Source of the DNA: an uncultured Elusimicrobia bacterium
GTDB lineage: Bacteria; Elusimicrobiota; Elusimicrobia; Elusimicrobiales; Elusimicrobiaceae
DNA: 8,564 nt
Assembly (NCBI GenBank): GCA_945483375.1
Contig: CALYRQ010000026.1
Coordinates: 1 to 8,564, forward strand
Direction of reading: 5' to 3'
Part shown: piece by piece, positions 1 through 5,346 of the stretch
Layout of the letters: every line of letters begins with the position of its first letter
Position numbering within the stretch: the first letter of the stretch is position 1
Position numbers and translations under genes: made by a program
Notes under the pieces: generated by a model
The model's database searches: none
What the model was told of the DNA's origin: nothing
Seen by the model: the letters and a program-made list of their open reading frames with translations, nothing else

Positions 1-62
1 TGCGGAAGTGCCACAGACGACAAAATACCAATAATAAGTACAACAACCAATCATTCGATTAA

Positions 63-80
63 AGTAAAACCTGTTTTACT
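63..80. repeat. Short inverted repeat, AGTAAAAC / GTTTTACT
   Basis: Eight-base arms (63-70 and 73-80) around CT form a near-palindrome of operator size. It sits nine bases upstream of a minus-strand ATG (54-52) that opens to the window edge, so it could be a regulatory site for a gene beyond the left edge; it could equally belong to the neighbouring repeat element. Confidence 0.4.
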
Positions 81-82
81 GG

Positions 83-119
83 ACCCTGAAACGGCGGCCC
101 GCAGGGTTTCAGGGTGACG
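83..119 (+). repeat. REP-like palindromic repeat, copy 1
   Basis: ACCCTGAAAC (83-92) and GTTTCAGGGT (106-115) form a perfect ten-bp stem around a 13-base GC-rich loop, followed by GACG. The reverse complement begins GTCACCCTGA, parallel to copy 2 at 163-192. A nine-base direct repeat, GTAAAACCT, lies on either side (64-72 and 127-135). Confidence 0.6.
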
Positions 120-162
120 ACAAAGCGTAAAACCTTTCATTTCATTATCCCCCATTCAAAAA

Positions 163-192
163 GTCATCCTGAGAGGTTTCTGCTCAGGATCT
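163..192 (-). repeat. REP-like palindromic repeat, copy 2
   Basis: ATCCTGAG (166-173) and CTCAGGAT (183-190) pair around a nine-base loop, preceded by GTC and followed by CT. The GTCATCCTGAG...CTCAGGATCT pattern is one I recognise as a widespread type of intergenic bacterial palindromic repeat. It matches copy 1 (83-119) in reverse orientation: both carry GTCA(C/T)CCTGA at one end and TCAGG(A/G)TC at the other. Confidence 0.55.
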
Positions 193-218
193 ACCTATTT
201 TGATAAAGGAAATCATAA

Positions 219-232
219 ACGGGAGCTCCCGT
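219..232. repeat. Perfect 14-bp palindrome
   Basis: ACGGGAGCTCCCGT is identical to its reverse complement, with no spacer. No promoter or gene start is adjacent, so a role as a protein-binding site cannot be supported; it may be part of a decayed repeat. Confidence 0.6.
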
Positions 233-264
233 ACAGAAACACTACAGGATAACCCCATGTTATC

Positions 265-298
265 AAAAAAAAAAACAATACAACCCCCTTGCCGGGGG
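265..298 (-). terminator. Hairpin followed by T11, possible terminator
   Basis: On the minus strand CCCCC (298-294) and GGGGG (288-284) flank a five-base loop, and after eight bases (TTGTATTG) comes an 11-base T run (275-265). The gap between stem and T run is longer than ideal. It could be a back-up terminator for the pheST operon or the 3' end of a short RNA covering about 265-380, but no promoter for such an RNA is evident. Confidence 0.4.
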
Positions 299-383
299 CA
301 GGCAACTTACCCGCACCCTTCTGACCAGCCAGGCCACATTGTTCTAGACATGCCGCACCGTTATGCTCTACTTTTTGCGACAA

Positions 384-420
384 CAAAAAACCGCCCCGGG
401 GAAAAAACTTCCGGGGCGGT
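384..420 (-). terminator. Intrinsic terminator of the pheS-pheT-coiled-coil operon
   Basis: A GC-rich ten-bp stem (ACCGCCCCGG at 390-399 with CCGGGGCGGT at 411-420) has an 11-base loop and, on the minus strand, is followed by a T run (about 389-384). It begins 27 bases after the stop of the coiled-coil gene. The plus strand shows A, not T, after the stem, so it works only for minus-strand transcription. Confidence 0.9.
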
Positions 421-446
421 AAAAACTTCAATCAAAAACCCAAACG

Positions 447-707
447 TCAGACGATTTTCTTCTCTTCCTCTTGCGCTTTGGCGATTTCTTTTTCCAACTT
501 GCCCGCCAAGCGTTTTAGCACCGTCTGCACGTTCTTTTTCCATTCTTTAAGCGCGCGGACTTCGGCTTCCGTTTCTTTCCATTTTTCCGCACCGTTCTCC
601 AGTACGCGCACGCGCGCTTTCAGCGCGGCGTTTTCGCCCTGGAGTTCTTTCTGGCGGGTAACCATTCTGGAAATGAGCAGTTCCAACTGTTTGAGTTTTT
701 CTTGCAT
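447..707 (-). CDS. Small coiled-coil protein, ZapB-like candidate
   Basis: This 86-residue protein is almost entirely a charged coiled coil: repeated leucines at heptad-like spacing (LKQLELLISRMV, LQGENAALKARVRVLE, VQTVLKRLAGKLEKEI), no cysteine, no signal peptide, no membrane segment, and a Lys/Glu-rich tail. Its size and make-up match ZapB-type cell-division factors (about 80 residues) that bridge ZapA and FtsZ rings; a division-related coiled-coil gene or zapA directly after pheT is known in several bacterial groups. The ATG lies one base after the pheT stop, so it is translated from the pheST mRNA, probably by reinitiation, with only a weak AAGA before it. No zapA follows; the operon ends at the terminator 27 bases downstream. 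The coding call is firm, the ZapB role is inferred. Confidence 0.8.
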   Translation of the reverse strand: MQEKLKQLELLISRMVTRQKELQGENAALKARVRVLENGAEKWKETEAEVRALKEWKKNVQTVLKRLAGKLEKEIAKAQEEEKKIV

Positions 708-708
708 A

Positions 709-3093
709 TTATCTTAATTCCGCGCCCGTTTGCGTGCGCAGCTGTTCGACGATGCGGTTAAATGCTTCGTCAATTTCTTTATCTTTAAGCGTATGTTCCG
801 GGTGCGAAAATGCCAGCGAGAACGTAACGCTCTTTTTGCCTTCGGGCAAGTGTTCGCCCTGATACAAGTCAATCAGCTTATACGAAAAATTGACATCAAG
901 CGGCGTTTTATCCAAAGCGGACGCAATTTGCGCATACGTCACAGACTTATCCACCACAACGGACAAATCGCGCAAAGACGGCGGGAACACCGGCAAATCC
1001 TTGGCCGGTTTAAAATCCTGCGCCGAGTACGCTTTTTCAATCAGCTTGGTGGCAAATTCAAATGCCCATACTTCCTGCGTTTTTATGCCAAACGCTTTCA
1101 GCGTCAGCGGGTGGAGTTTGCCGAAAAGACCAATCGTTTTGCCGCCCAACACAATATCCATGCAAATTTTGGGGTGCATGTAACCGGGTACGTTTTTAGA
1201 CGGAACAAGCGTTACGCCCTCCACATCGGCTAAGAGTGTAGATACAATACCCTTAAGCAGATAAAAATCCACGGGGCGTTCTTTCGCGCCAAAAAATTTT
1301 TCCTGCTCCAAGGTTCCCGTCAGCACGCCGGCAACACCATACCCTTCTACAGGAAAGCCTTTAATAGACTGGAACGTTTTGGTGGTTTCAAACAGCGCCA
1401 AATTGGTATTGCCGAAACGGAAATTGCTTTCCACATTTTTAAGAAGAGACGGCAGCAACGTCGGGCGCAGATAATCCCACCCTTGCGCGAGCGCGTTTTT
1501 GACCTTAATGCAGAATTTCGGGTCAAAACCAAACGCTTTAATTTCTTTTTCGCCTACGAAATCGATATTTTTGCATTCGCAAAAACCAAATCCGATGAGT
1601 TCGCGCGCGAATTTTTTACCCAGATCAATGCCTTTCGGATTTTCGGCAAACGCGAGGCTCGCTTTGGTAGAGGATACGGGAATCATATCATATCCCGCAA
1701 AGCGCGCGGCTTCTTCCGCCAAATCCCATTTGTGGTTTAAGTCGCGGCGATGGGACGGCGCTTTAAACGTCCACTTTCCGCCGCCCGCGTGAAATTCGGC
1801 CGCCAAGCGGGAGAAGATTTCTTTCAGTCTTTCTTCCGGAATCTGCGCGCCCAGAATTGCGTTAATTTGCGCGGGCGTAAATTCTACCGTCGGGTTTTCG
1901 AATTTTTCGGGATAGACGTCGTTAATTTCCGAAGCGGTTCCGCCGCAAATTTGTGTGAACAAATCGCTCGCGCGGCGCATCGCAAGAGCCGCGCCTTCTA
2001 TATCCGTACCGCGTTCAAACCGTTGGGAAGAATCGGACGAAACGGCAAACTTTTTGACCGTTTTGTTGACTGTCGGCGGATTGAAATACGCGGCTTCAAT
2101 AAAAATATCCTGCGTATCGTCCTTAATCCCACTGTTGAGGCCGCCCATAATCCCCGCCAAAGCGGTGGGTTTCTTGTCGTCGGCAATCATCAAGCAGTTC
2201 GTATTAAGTTCCAGGTCGCGGCCGCCCAAAATCGTAAATTTTTCGCCCTCTTCGGCGTTGCGGACAACCACTTTATCGCCTTCCACTTCGCGCAAGTCAA
2301 ACGCGTGCAAGGGGTTGCCGAGTTCAAACATCACGTAGTTGGTTACGTCGACAAGCGCGTTTTTGGGGTTAAGGCCCATCGCGGCCAAACGCGTTTTCAT
2401 CCATTCGGGCGAGTCGGTATTTTTTACACCGCGGATAATCCGCCCCATATAACGCGGGCATCCCTGCGGGTTTCTGATTTCCACTTCAAGCGCTTTGCCT
2501 TCGCCTTTAATGTCTTTGATTTCCGGCAGTTTGACGGGCTTGTTTAAAAGTGCGCCCAATTCGCGCGCCACGCCCAAGTGGGATAATAAATCGGGGCGGT
2601 TGGACGTGATTTCCAAATCAAACAAGGAATCCGGCTTGCCGTATAGCGCAGAAACGTCCGTGCCGAGTTCCAAGTTTTCGTCCAACACCATAATGCCGCG
2701 GGCGCGGGTCTGCGTGAGGCCCAATTCGTCCGACGAACAAATCATCCCTTCCGATTCCACGCCGCGGATAACTGCCGGTTTTAATACATTTTTACCAAGC
2801 CGCGCACCCACACGGGCCAAAGGCACTTTCTGGCCGACGGCCACGTTCGGTGCGCCGCATACTACGCGCTGTGTTTTGGCGCCGCCCAAATCCAAGGTAA
2901 CCAAGTGCAGATGGTCGGAATTGGGATGATCCTCAATTTTGATAATCTGTGCCACGTTCACGCCTTCAAAATCCGCGCCCGTGGTTTCCACGGAAGCGAC
3001 TTCAATGCCGAGGTCCGTCAGTTTTTTGACGAGTTCTTCGGGAGTTAAGTCCAAATCAATAAAATCTTTCAGCCAAGAGTAAAGTATCTTCAT
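709..3093 (-). CDS. pheT: Phenylalanine-tRNA ligase beta subunit
   Basis: PheT is the large structural and editing partner of PheS; it binds tRNA-Phe and clears mischarged Tyr-tRNA-Phe. The 794-residue protein has the normal length. In order: a short N-terminal segment (MKILYSWLKDFI), an EMAP-type tRNA-binding domain (about 45-150, with HPNSDHLHL and CGAPN), EITSNRPDLLSHLG (161-174), the B3/B4 editing domain (about 205-385, with LVDVTNYVMFELGNPLHAFD), the B5 domain (about 405-475, ending in SHRRDLNHKWDLAEEAAR), the catalytic-like core, and the C-terminal anticodon-binding FDX-ACB domain (about 700-793, FPPSLRDLSVVV and HPEHTLKDKEI). The start ATG has AAGGAT eight bases upstream (3106-3101), overlapping the pheS stop, so the two are co-transcribed and probably coupled. 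No frameshift or lost domain is seen. Confidence 0.97.
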   Translation of the reverse strand: MKILYSWLKDFIDLDLTPEELVKKLTDLGIEVASVETTGADFEGVNVAQIIKIEDHPNSDHLHLVTLDLGGAKTQRVVCGAPNVAVGQKVPLARVGARLGKNVLKPAVIRGVESEGMICSSDELGLTQTRARGIMVLDENLELGTDVSALYGKPDSLFDLEITSNRPDLLSHLGVARELGALLNKPVKLPEIKDIKGEGKALEVEIRNPQGCPRYMGRIIRGVKNTDSPEWMKTRLAAMGLNPKNALVDVTNYVMFELGNPLHAFDLREVEGDKVVVRNAEEGEKFTILGGRDLELNTNCLMIADDKKPTALAGIMGGLNSGIKDDTQDIFIEAAYFNPPTVNKTVKKFAVSSDSSQRFERGTDIEGAALAMRRASDLFTQICGGTASEINDVYPEKFENPTVEFTPAQINAILGAQIPEERLKEIFSRLAAEFHAGGGKWTFKAPSHRRDLNHKWDLAEEAARFAGYDMIPVSSTKASLAFAENPKGIDLGKKFARELIGFGFCECKNIDFVGEKEIKAFGFDPKFCIKVKNALAQGWDYLRPTLLPSLLKNVESNFRFGNTNLALFETTKTFQSIKGFPVEGYGVAGVLTGTLEQEKFFGAKERPVDFYLLKGIVSTLLADVEGVTLVPSKNVPGYMHPKICMDIVLGGKTIGLFGKLHPLTLKAFGIKTQEVWAFEFATKLIEKAYSAQDFKPAKDLPVFPPSLRDLSVVVDKSVTYAQIASALDKTPLDVNFSYKLIDLYQGEHLPEGKKSVTFSLAFSHPEHTLKDKEIDEAFNRIVEQLRTQTGAELR

Positions 3094-3104
3094 GAAGCAA
3101 ATCC

Positions 3105-4145
3105 TTAAAACTGTTTGAGTACGCGCAAATCGTTTTCGTAGAATGTGCGGATATCTTTGATGTTAAGCATCATCATCGCCAAGCGTTCCACGCCCATACC
3201 GAACGCGTAGCCGCTGTATTCTTCGGGGTCGATGCCACAGTTACGCAGTACGTTGGGGTGAACTACGCCCGCGCCGAGCATTTCAATCCAACCCGAACCT
3301 TTGCAGACGTTACAGCCTTCGCCTTGGCAGAATACGCATTTGACGTCCACTTCCACGCTGGGTTCCGTAAACGGGAAGAACGACGGGCGGAAACGGATTT
3401 CGGCCTTGTTGCCGAAGAGCCCTTTCATAAAGGCGGTCAAATCGCTTTTGAGGTCGGCCAAGCTGACGTTTTTGTCCACATACAAGCCTTCAATTTGGTG
3501 GAATACGGGGCTGTGGGTGGCGTCCAAACTGTCGTTTCTGAACACGCGGCCGGGGGCCATAATGCGCAGCGGCGGTTTGTGCTTTTCCATATACCGGCTC
3601 TGCACGTTAGACGTATGCGTGCGGAGTACGAGCGGCATTTTGCCGTCCACAAAAAAAGTATCCTGTGCGTCGCGAGCGGGGTGATGGAGCGGAATGTTAA
3701 GCAAATCAAAATTGTGCTTTTCGTCCTCCACCCACGGGCCTTCGGCCCATTCAAACCCCAAGCGGGACAAAATATCCGTCATACGGTCCTGCGCCACGGA
3801 AAGCGGGTGGCGGTGGCCTTTGGCTACGGGATAAGCGGGTAAAGTTAAATCGATTTCAGTTTTGTTCAGTTCATCGTTAATTTGTTTGGCGGCGAAAAAT
3901 TCCGTTTTTTCATCCAGCATGGCGGCCAAAGACGCTTTTAACGCATTACCGAGCGGACCGGCGGTTTTTTTGTCTTCAATAGAAAAATCTTTGAGGCCTT
4001 TTAAAAGTTCGGTCAAAGCCCCTTTGCGCCCGAGGGCGGCCACGCGCAGTTCTTCCACGGCGGAAAGGGAATCGGCCTGCGCGATTTTATTTTTATATTC
4101 CTGCTCAATAGCACCGCAGGAAGTTTGAAATTCTTGGATAGTCAT
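3105..4145 (-). CDS. pheS: Phenylalanine-tRNA ligase alpha subunit
   Basis: PheS is the catalytic subunit of the cytoplasmic alpha2-beta2 enzyme that charges tRNA-Phe. The 346-residue protein has an N-terminal coiled-coil tRNA-binding arm (about 1-90), then the class II core: the HPL..AQDRMTDIL motif 1 region, LRTHTSNVQSRYM, RIMAPGRVFRNDSLDATHSPVFHQIEG (motif 2 with the Phe/ATP pocket), and the motif 3 GMGVERLAM (316-324). A four-cysteine block, C270/C273/C278/C281 in CVFCQGEGCNVCKGSGW, is common in bacterial PheS and may hold zinc. The ATG at 4145 is chosen because the MTIQEF start matches the family N-terminus and length; the frame is open up to 4208, but that extension crosses the tetR terminator. 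pheT follows 11 bases after the stop. Confidence 0.97.
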   Translation of the reverse strand: MTIQEFQTSCGAIEQEYKNKIAQADSLSAVEELRVAALGRKGALTELLKGLKDFSIEDKKTAGPLGNALKASLAAMLDEKTEFFAAKQINDELNKTEIDLTLPAYPVAKGHRHPLSVAQDRMTDILSRLGFEWAEGPWVEDEKHNFDLLNIPLHHPARDAQDTFFVDGKMPLVLRTHTSNVQSRYMEKHKPPLRIMAPGRVFRNDSLDATHSPVFHQIEGLYVDKNVSLADLKSDLTAFMKGLFGNKAEIRFRPSFFPFTEPSVEVDVKCVFCQGEGCNVCKGSGWIEMLGAGVVHPNVLRNCGIDPEEYSGYAFGMGVERLAMMMLNIKDIRTFYENDLRVLKQF

Positions 4146-4152
4146 ATATTTT

Positions 4153-4158
4153 ATTATA
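4153..4158 (-). promoter_or_regulatory. pheS promoter -10 box close to the start codon
   Basis: A perfect TATAAT on the minus strand ends seven bases before the pheS ATG (4145). The -35 position (about 4181-4176) reads TCCTAT and is a poor match. Given the usual 6-9 base distance, transcription would start at or within a base or two of the ATG. No Shine-Dalgarno-like sequence is found upstream, which agrees with a leaderless message. Confidence 0.45.
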
Positions 4159-4189
4159 GTATTTTCGGCGAATGTATAGGAGAATTTGC

Positions 4190-4229
4190 AAAAAAATACG
4201 GAACGCAAAACGAAATCTTTGCGTTCCGT
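4190..4229 (-). terminator. Intrinsic terminator of tetR
   Basis: A perfect 12-bp stem (4198-4209 with 4218-4229; core GGAACGCAAA / TTTGCGTTCC) encloses an eight-base loop. On the minus strand it is followed by ATTTTTTT (4197-4190). It starts 28 bases after the tetR stop. It cuts transcription between tetR and pheS and argues against a pheS start upstream of 4190. Confidence 0.88.
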
Positions 4230-4256
4230 GTGTACTGTAAAATTTCCCGCCGGGTG

Positions 4257-4931
4257 CTATTTCGTGTTTTTATAGTATTCTGTTATCCCAAGCAGAATAA
4301 TTTTTGCCAACCGTTCGGCATCTTCTTTTTCGTACCTACAGCGTACGCGCGGGCCATTATCCTTGCCCACCAATTTAAGAACGTGTTGTTCAAAATATGC
4401 GTTCAACATGATACTGGACGATAAGCCGGACACCAACGCCAACACGTCTTTGGCCGAACCTTTGGGCAAACGGCCTTGTTTCTCTTCACGCTGTAAAGCC
4501 AAGGCCAGTTTTTCGTGCGTGCTTTCGTGATCTTTGGGCGGATTTAATTTTTTTGCATCCAACGTATAGGCAATCATTTGGAGCACAAATTTGGAATGAA
4601 TCGGATCGCGCGCAAAAAAATCCAAGTGGGAAAGCAAACTCTTGCGCAGGATATCTTCCGGCCCCAAGGCCTCTTTACCGGCTTGAGAAAGCAAAGCGGA
4701 AAAAGATTCCGCGTGTTCCACAATAATACTGTTGCACAAATCTTCTTTATTTTTGAAGTAATAATATAAAACAGGTTTGGTTACATTTACTTTTTCCGCG
4801 ATCTCGCGCATCGATACTTTATCAAGGCCCTTCTCGGCCATCAATACAAAAGCCGCTTTTTTAATGGCCTCGCGCATTCGCGTTTCGCGTTCGGTTTTAT
4901 CAGTCTTTTCAGGTTCAATGTTTTTAGCCAT
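4257..4931 (-). CDS. TetR/AcrR-family transcriptional regulator
   Basis: This is a DNA-binding repressor type with an N-terminal helix-turn-helix and a C-terminal ligand/dimer domain. The 224-residue product begins with a charged tail, then the TetR N-terminal domain at about 18-66: AIKKAAFVLMAEKG, the MREIAEKVNV helix (41-50) and the recognition helix TKPVLYYYF (51-59), ending in KNKEDL. The C-terminal part is all-helical without a ligand motif I recognise. I chose the ATG at 4931 because the upstream in-frame GTG (4970) lies within the promoter and would read through the operator; AGG sits eight bases before this ATG. The gene stands alone with its own promoter, operator-like repeat and terminator. 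No pump or enzyme gene lies beside it, so its target and inducer are unknown. It probably controls itself. Confidence 0.92.
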   Translation of the reverse strand: MAKNIEPEKTDKTERETRMREAIKKAAFVLMAEKGLDKVSMREIAEKVNVTKPVLYYYFKNKEDLCNSIIVEHAESFSALLSQAGKEALGPEDILRKSLLSHLDFFARDPIHSKFVLQMIAYTLDAKKLNPPKDHESTHEKLALALQREEKQGRLPKGSAKDVLALVSGLSSSIMLNAYFEQHVLKLVGKDNGPRVRCRYEKEDAERLAKIILLGITEYYKNTK

Positions 4932-4936
4932 ATATT

Positions 4937-4950
4937 TTACCTGCCGGTAA
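4937..4950. promoter_or_regulatory. Operator-like inverted repeat for TetR autoregulation
   Basis: TTACC (4937-4941) and GGTAA (4946-4950) form five-base arms around TGCC, symmetric at 12 of 14 positions. It covers the predicted transcription start and lies between the -10 box and the start codon, the classic place for a TetR-family autorepression site. The same DNA supplies the weak ribosome-binding AGG eight bases before the ATG. Binding is inferred from position and symmetry. Confidence 0.5.
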
Positions 4951-4954
4951 GTAC

Positions 4955-4982
4955 AGTATACCACACACACTATTTTGTAAGC
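4955..4982 (-). promoter_or_regulatory. tetR promoter (extended -10)
   Basis: On the minus strand TATACT (4960-4955) is preceded by TGG, giving an extended -10 of the TGnTATAnT kind. The upstream TTGCTT (4982 to about 4979, spacing near 18) is only a partial -35 match. The predicted start of transcription is around 4949-4947, inside the operator-like repeat and before the ATG at 4931. Confidence 0.55.
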
Positions 4983-4999
4983 AATAAAGTTATTTTTAT

Positions 5000-5088
5000 T
5001 AGAAAAGAAAAAAGACGTCCTGCGGCAAAAACATAGAGGCCGTACAAATTAAAACAACTTCGCCTCTTTGTTGTTATGCCGCCCTTTG
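5000..5088 (-). ncRNA. Candidate structured RNA or attenuator upstream of tetR
   Basis: On the minus strand a TATAAA box (5099-5094) is followed by a region that can fold into a two-step helix. GCGGCA (plus 5022-5027) pairs with TGCCGC (5077-5082), and inside it AGAGGC (5035-5040) pairs with GCCTCT (5062-5067). About 8 bases after the stem comes a T-rich tail, CTTTTTTCTTTTC (5012-5000). A competing hairpin pairs AACAAC with GTTGTT (plus 5053-5058 and 5070-5075), so two exclusive folds are possible. The -35 region is poor. It could be a small RNA of about 85-90 nt, a terminator of readthrough from murC, or a conditional leader of tetR. Only the pairing is seen directly; that it is transcribed is inferred. 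Confidence 0.35.
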
Positions 5089-5204
5089 CTCCGTTTATAA
5101 AAAGCGTTCACCGTGAATAAGAAATTTTATTGTTTGAGAAAGGCGAGTTATAAAATTTCCTGCGGAGAACTGCTTTTTATGGAGTCCGGGCGGCGAGTTT
5201 TTTG

Positions 5205-5232
5205 CTTACTTTTTGTCGACACAAAAAGTAAG
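5205..5232. repeat. Perfect palindrome with 12-bp arms
   Basis: CTTACTTTTTGT (5205-5216) and ACAAAAAGTAAG (5221-5232) are exact reverse complements around a four-base loop, CGAC. No T run follows on either strand, so it does not look like an intrinsic terminator. The arms plus GC-rich flank (GGCGGCGAG just before) resemble dispersed palindromic elements found in intergenic DNA of many bacteria, which often create short pseudo-coding frames. Family membership is an inference; only one copy is in the window. Confidence 0.7.
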
Positions 5233-5267
5233 AAAGGCTTTTGGAAAATTGTTTCTCCTAATAAGCA

Positions 5268-5300
5268 AGAACGGGCAGAAAAATACTTTCTGCCCATTCT
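5268..5300 (-). terminator. Stem-loop downstream of the dap-murC operon, possible terminator
   Basis: A nine-bp perfect stem (GGGCAGAAA at 5273-5281 with TTTCTGCCC at 5287-5295) is extended by four more pairs after one mismatch. It starts about 47 bases beyond the murC-like stop. On the minus strand it is followed only by a mixed T-rich stretch (TTCTTGCTTATT), not a clean T run, so it is a weak intrinsic terminator or a 3'-end-protecting hairpin. The plus strand has no T run after it either. Confidence 0.5.
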
Positions 5301-5346
5301 GCGAATTATAGAAGGTAAGTACAGTCGTTATAACACCAATTTTCCA

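Larger units (their letters stand above)
1..383. other. Gene-free left flank rich in palindromes
   Basis: No gene can be supported. The plus-strand frame 200-550 runs antisense into the coiled-coil gene and has no protein-like pattern. At the very edge all plus frames are open for a short distance (frame 1 to the TGA at 115-117), and on the minus strand an ATG at 54-52 opens 18 codons to the edge; these are too short to judge. The stretch holds two REP-like repeats, a small inverted repeat (63-80), a perfect 14-bp palindrome (219-232) and a hairpin with a minus-strand T run (265-298), each listed separately. Confidence 0.7.
4971..5346. other. Gene-free interval between the murC-like gene and tetR
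   Basis: No convincing gene is present. The plus-strand frame 5113-5379 opens with GTG, lacks a ribosome-binding site, is made partly of the palindrome at 5205-5232 and runs into the 3' end of murC, so I do not call it. The interval contains, in minus-strand order, the murC downstream hairpin, the large palindrome, a short inverted repeat TTCAC-C-GTGAA (5107-5117), a TATAAA box (5099-5094), a composite stem-loop (5022-5082) with a T-rich tail, and the upstream part of the tetR promoter. It is more AT-rich than the flanking genes. Confidence 0.7.

Noticed and set aside
1..117. Open plus-strand frame from the left edge to the TGA at 115-117, and minus-strand ATG at 54
   Set aside because: Too short and without recognisable protein features; the last part of the plus frame is made of the palindromic repeat. 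Sequence beyond the edge would decide.
265..390. 6S RNA or tRNA in the left flank
   Set aside because: No cloverleaf or CCA-type end, and no long near-continuous helix with a central bubble could be traced convincingly.
200..550. Plus-strand 116-codon frame at the left end
   Set aside because: Crosses the minus-strand terminator and the coiled-coil gene; no domain or plausible composition.
1750..2547. Long plus-strand open frame (265 codons) opposite pheT
   Set aside because: It is wholly antisense to a clear pheT domain, rich in Arg/Phe/His with no recognisable motif; a shadow of the coding strand's base pattern.
3258..3842. Plus-strand open frame (194 codons) opposite pheS
   Set aside because: Antisense to conserved PheS motifs 1-2 with no independent protein signature or ribosome-binding site.
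4146..4208. Earlier pheS start at 4208
   Set aside because: The added 21 residues are not typical of PheS, and the DNA is occupied by the tetR terminator and the pheS -10 box.
4932..4970. Earlier GTG start for tetR at 4970
   Set aside because: It lies upstream of the -10 box and would translate the promoter and operator; the ATG at 4931 fits better.
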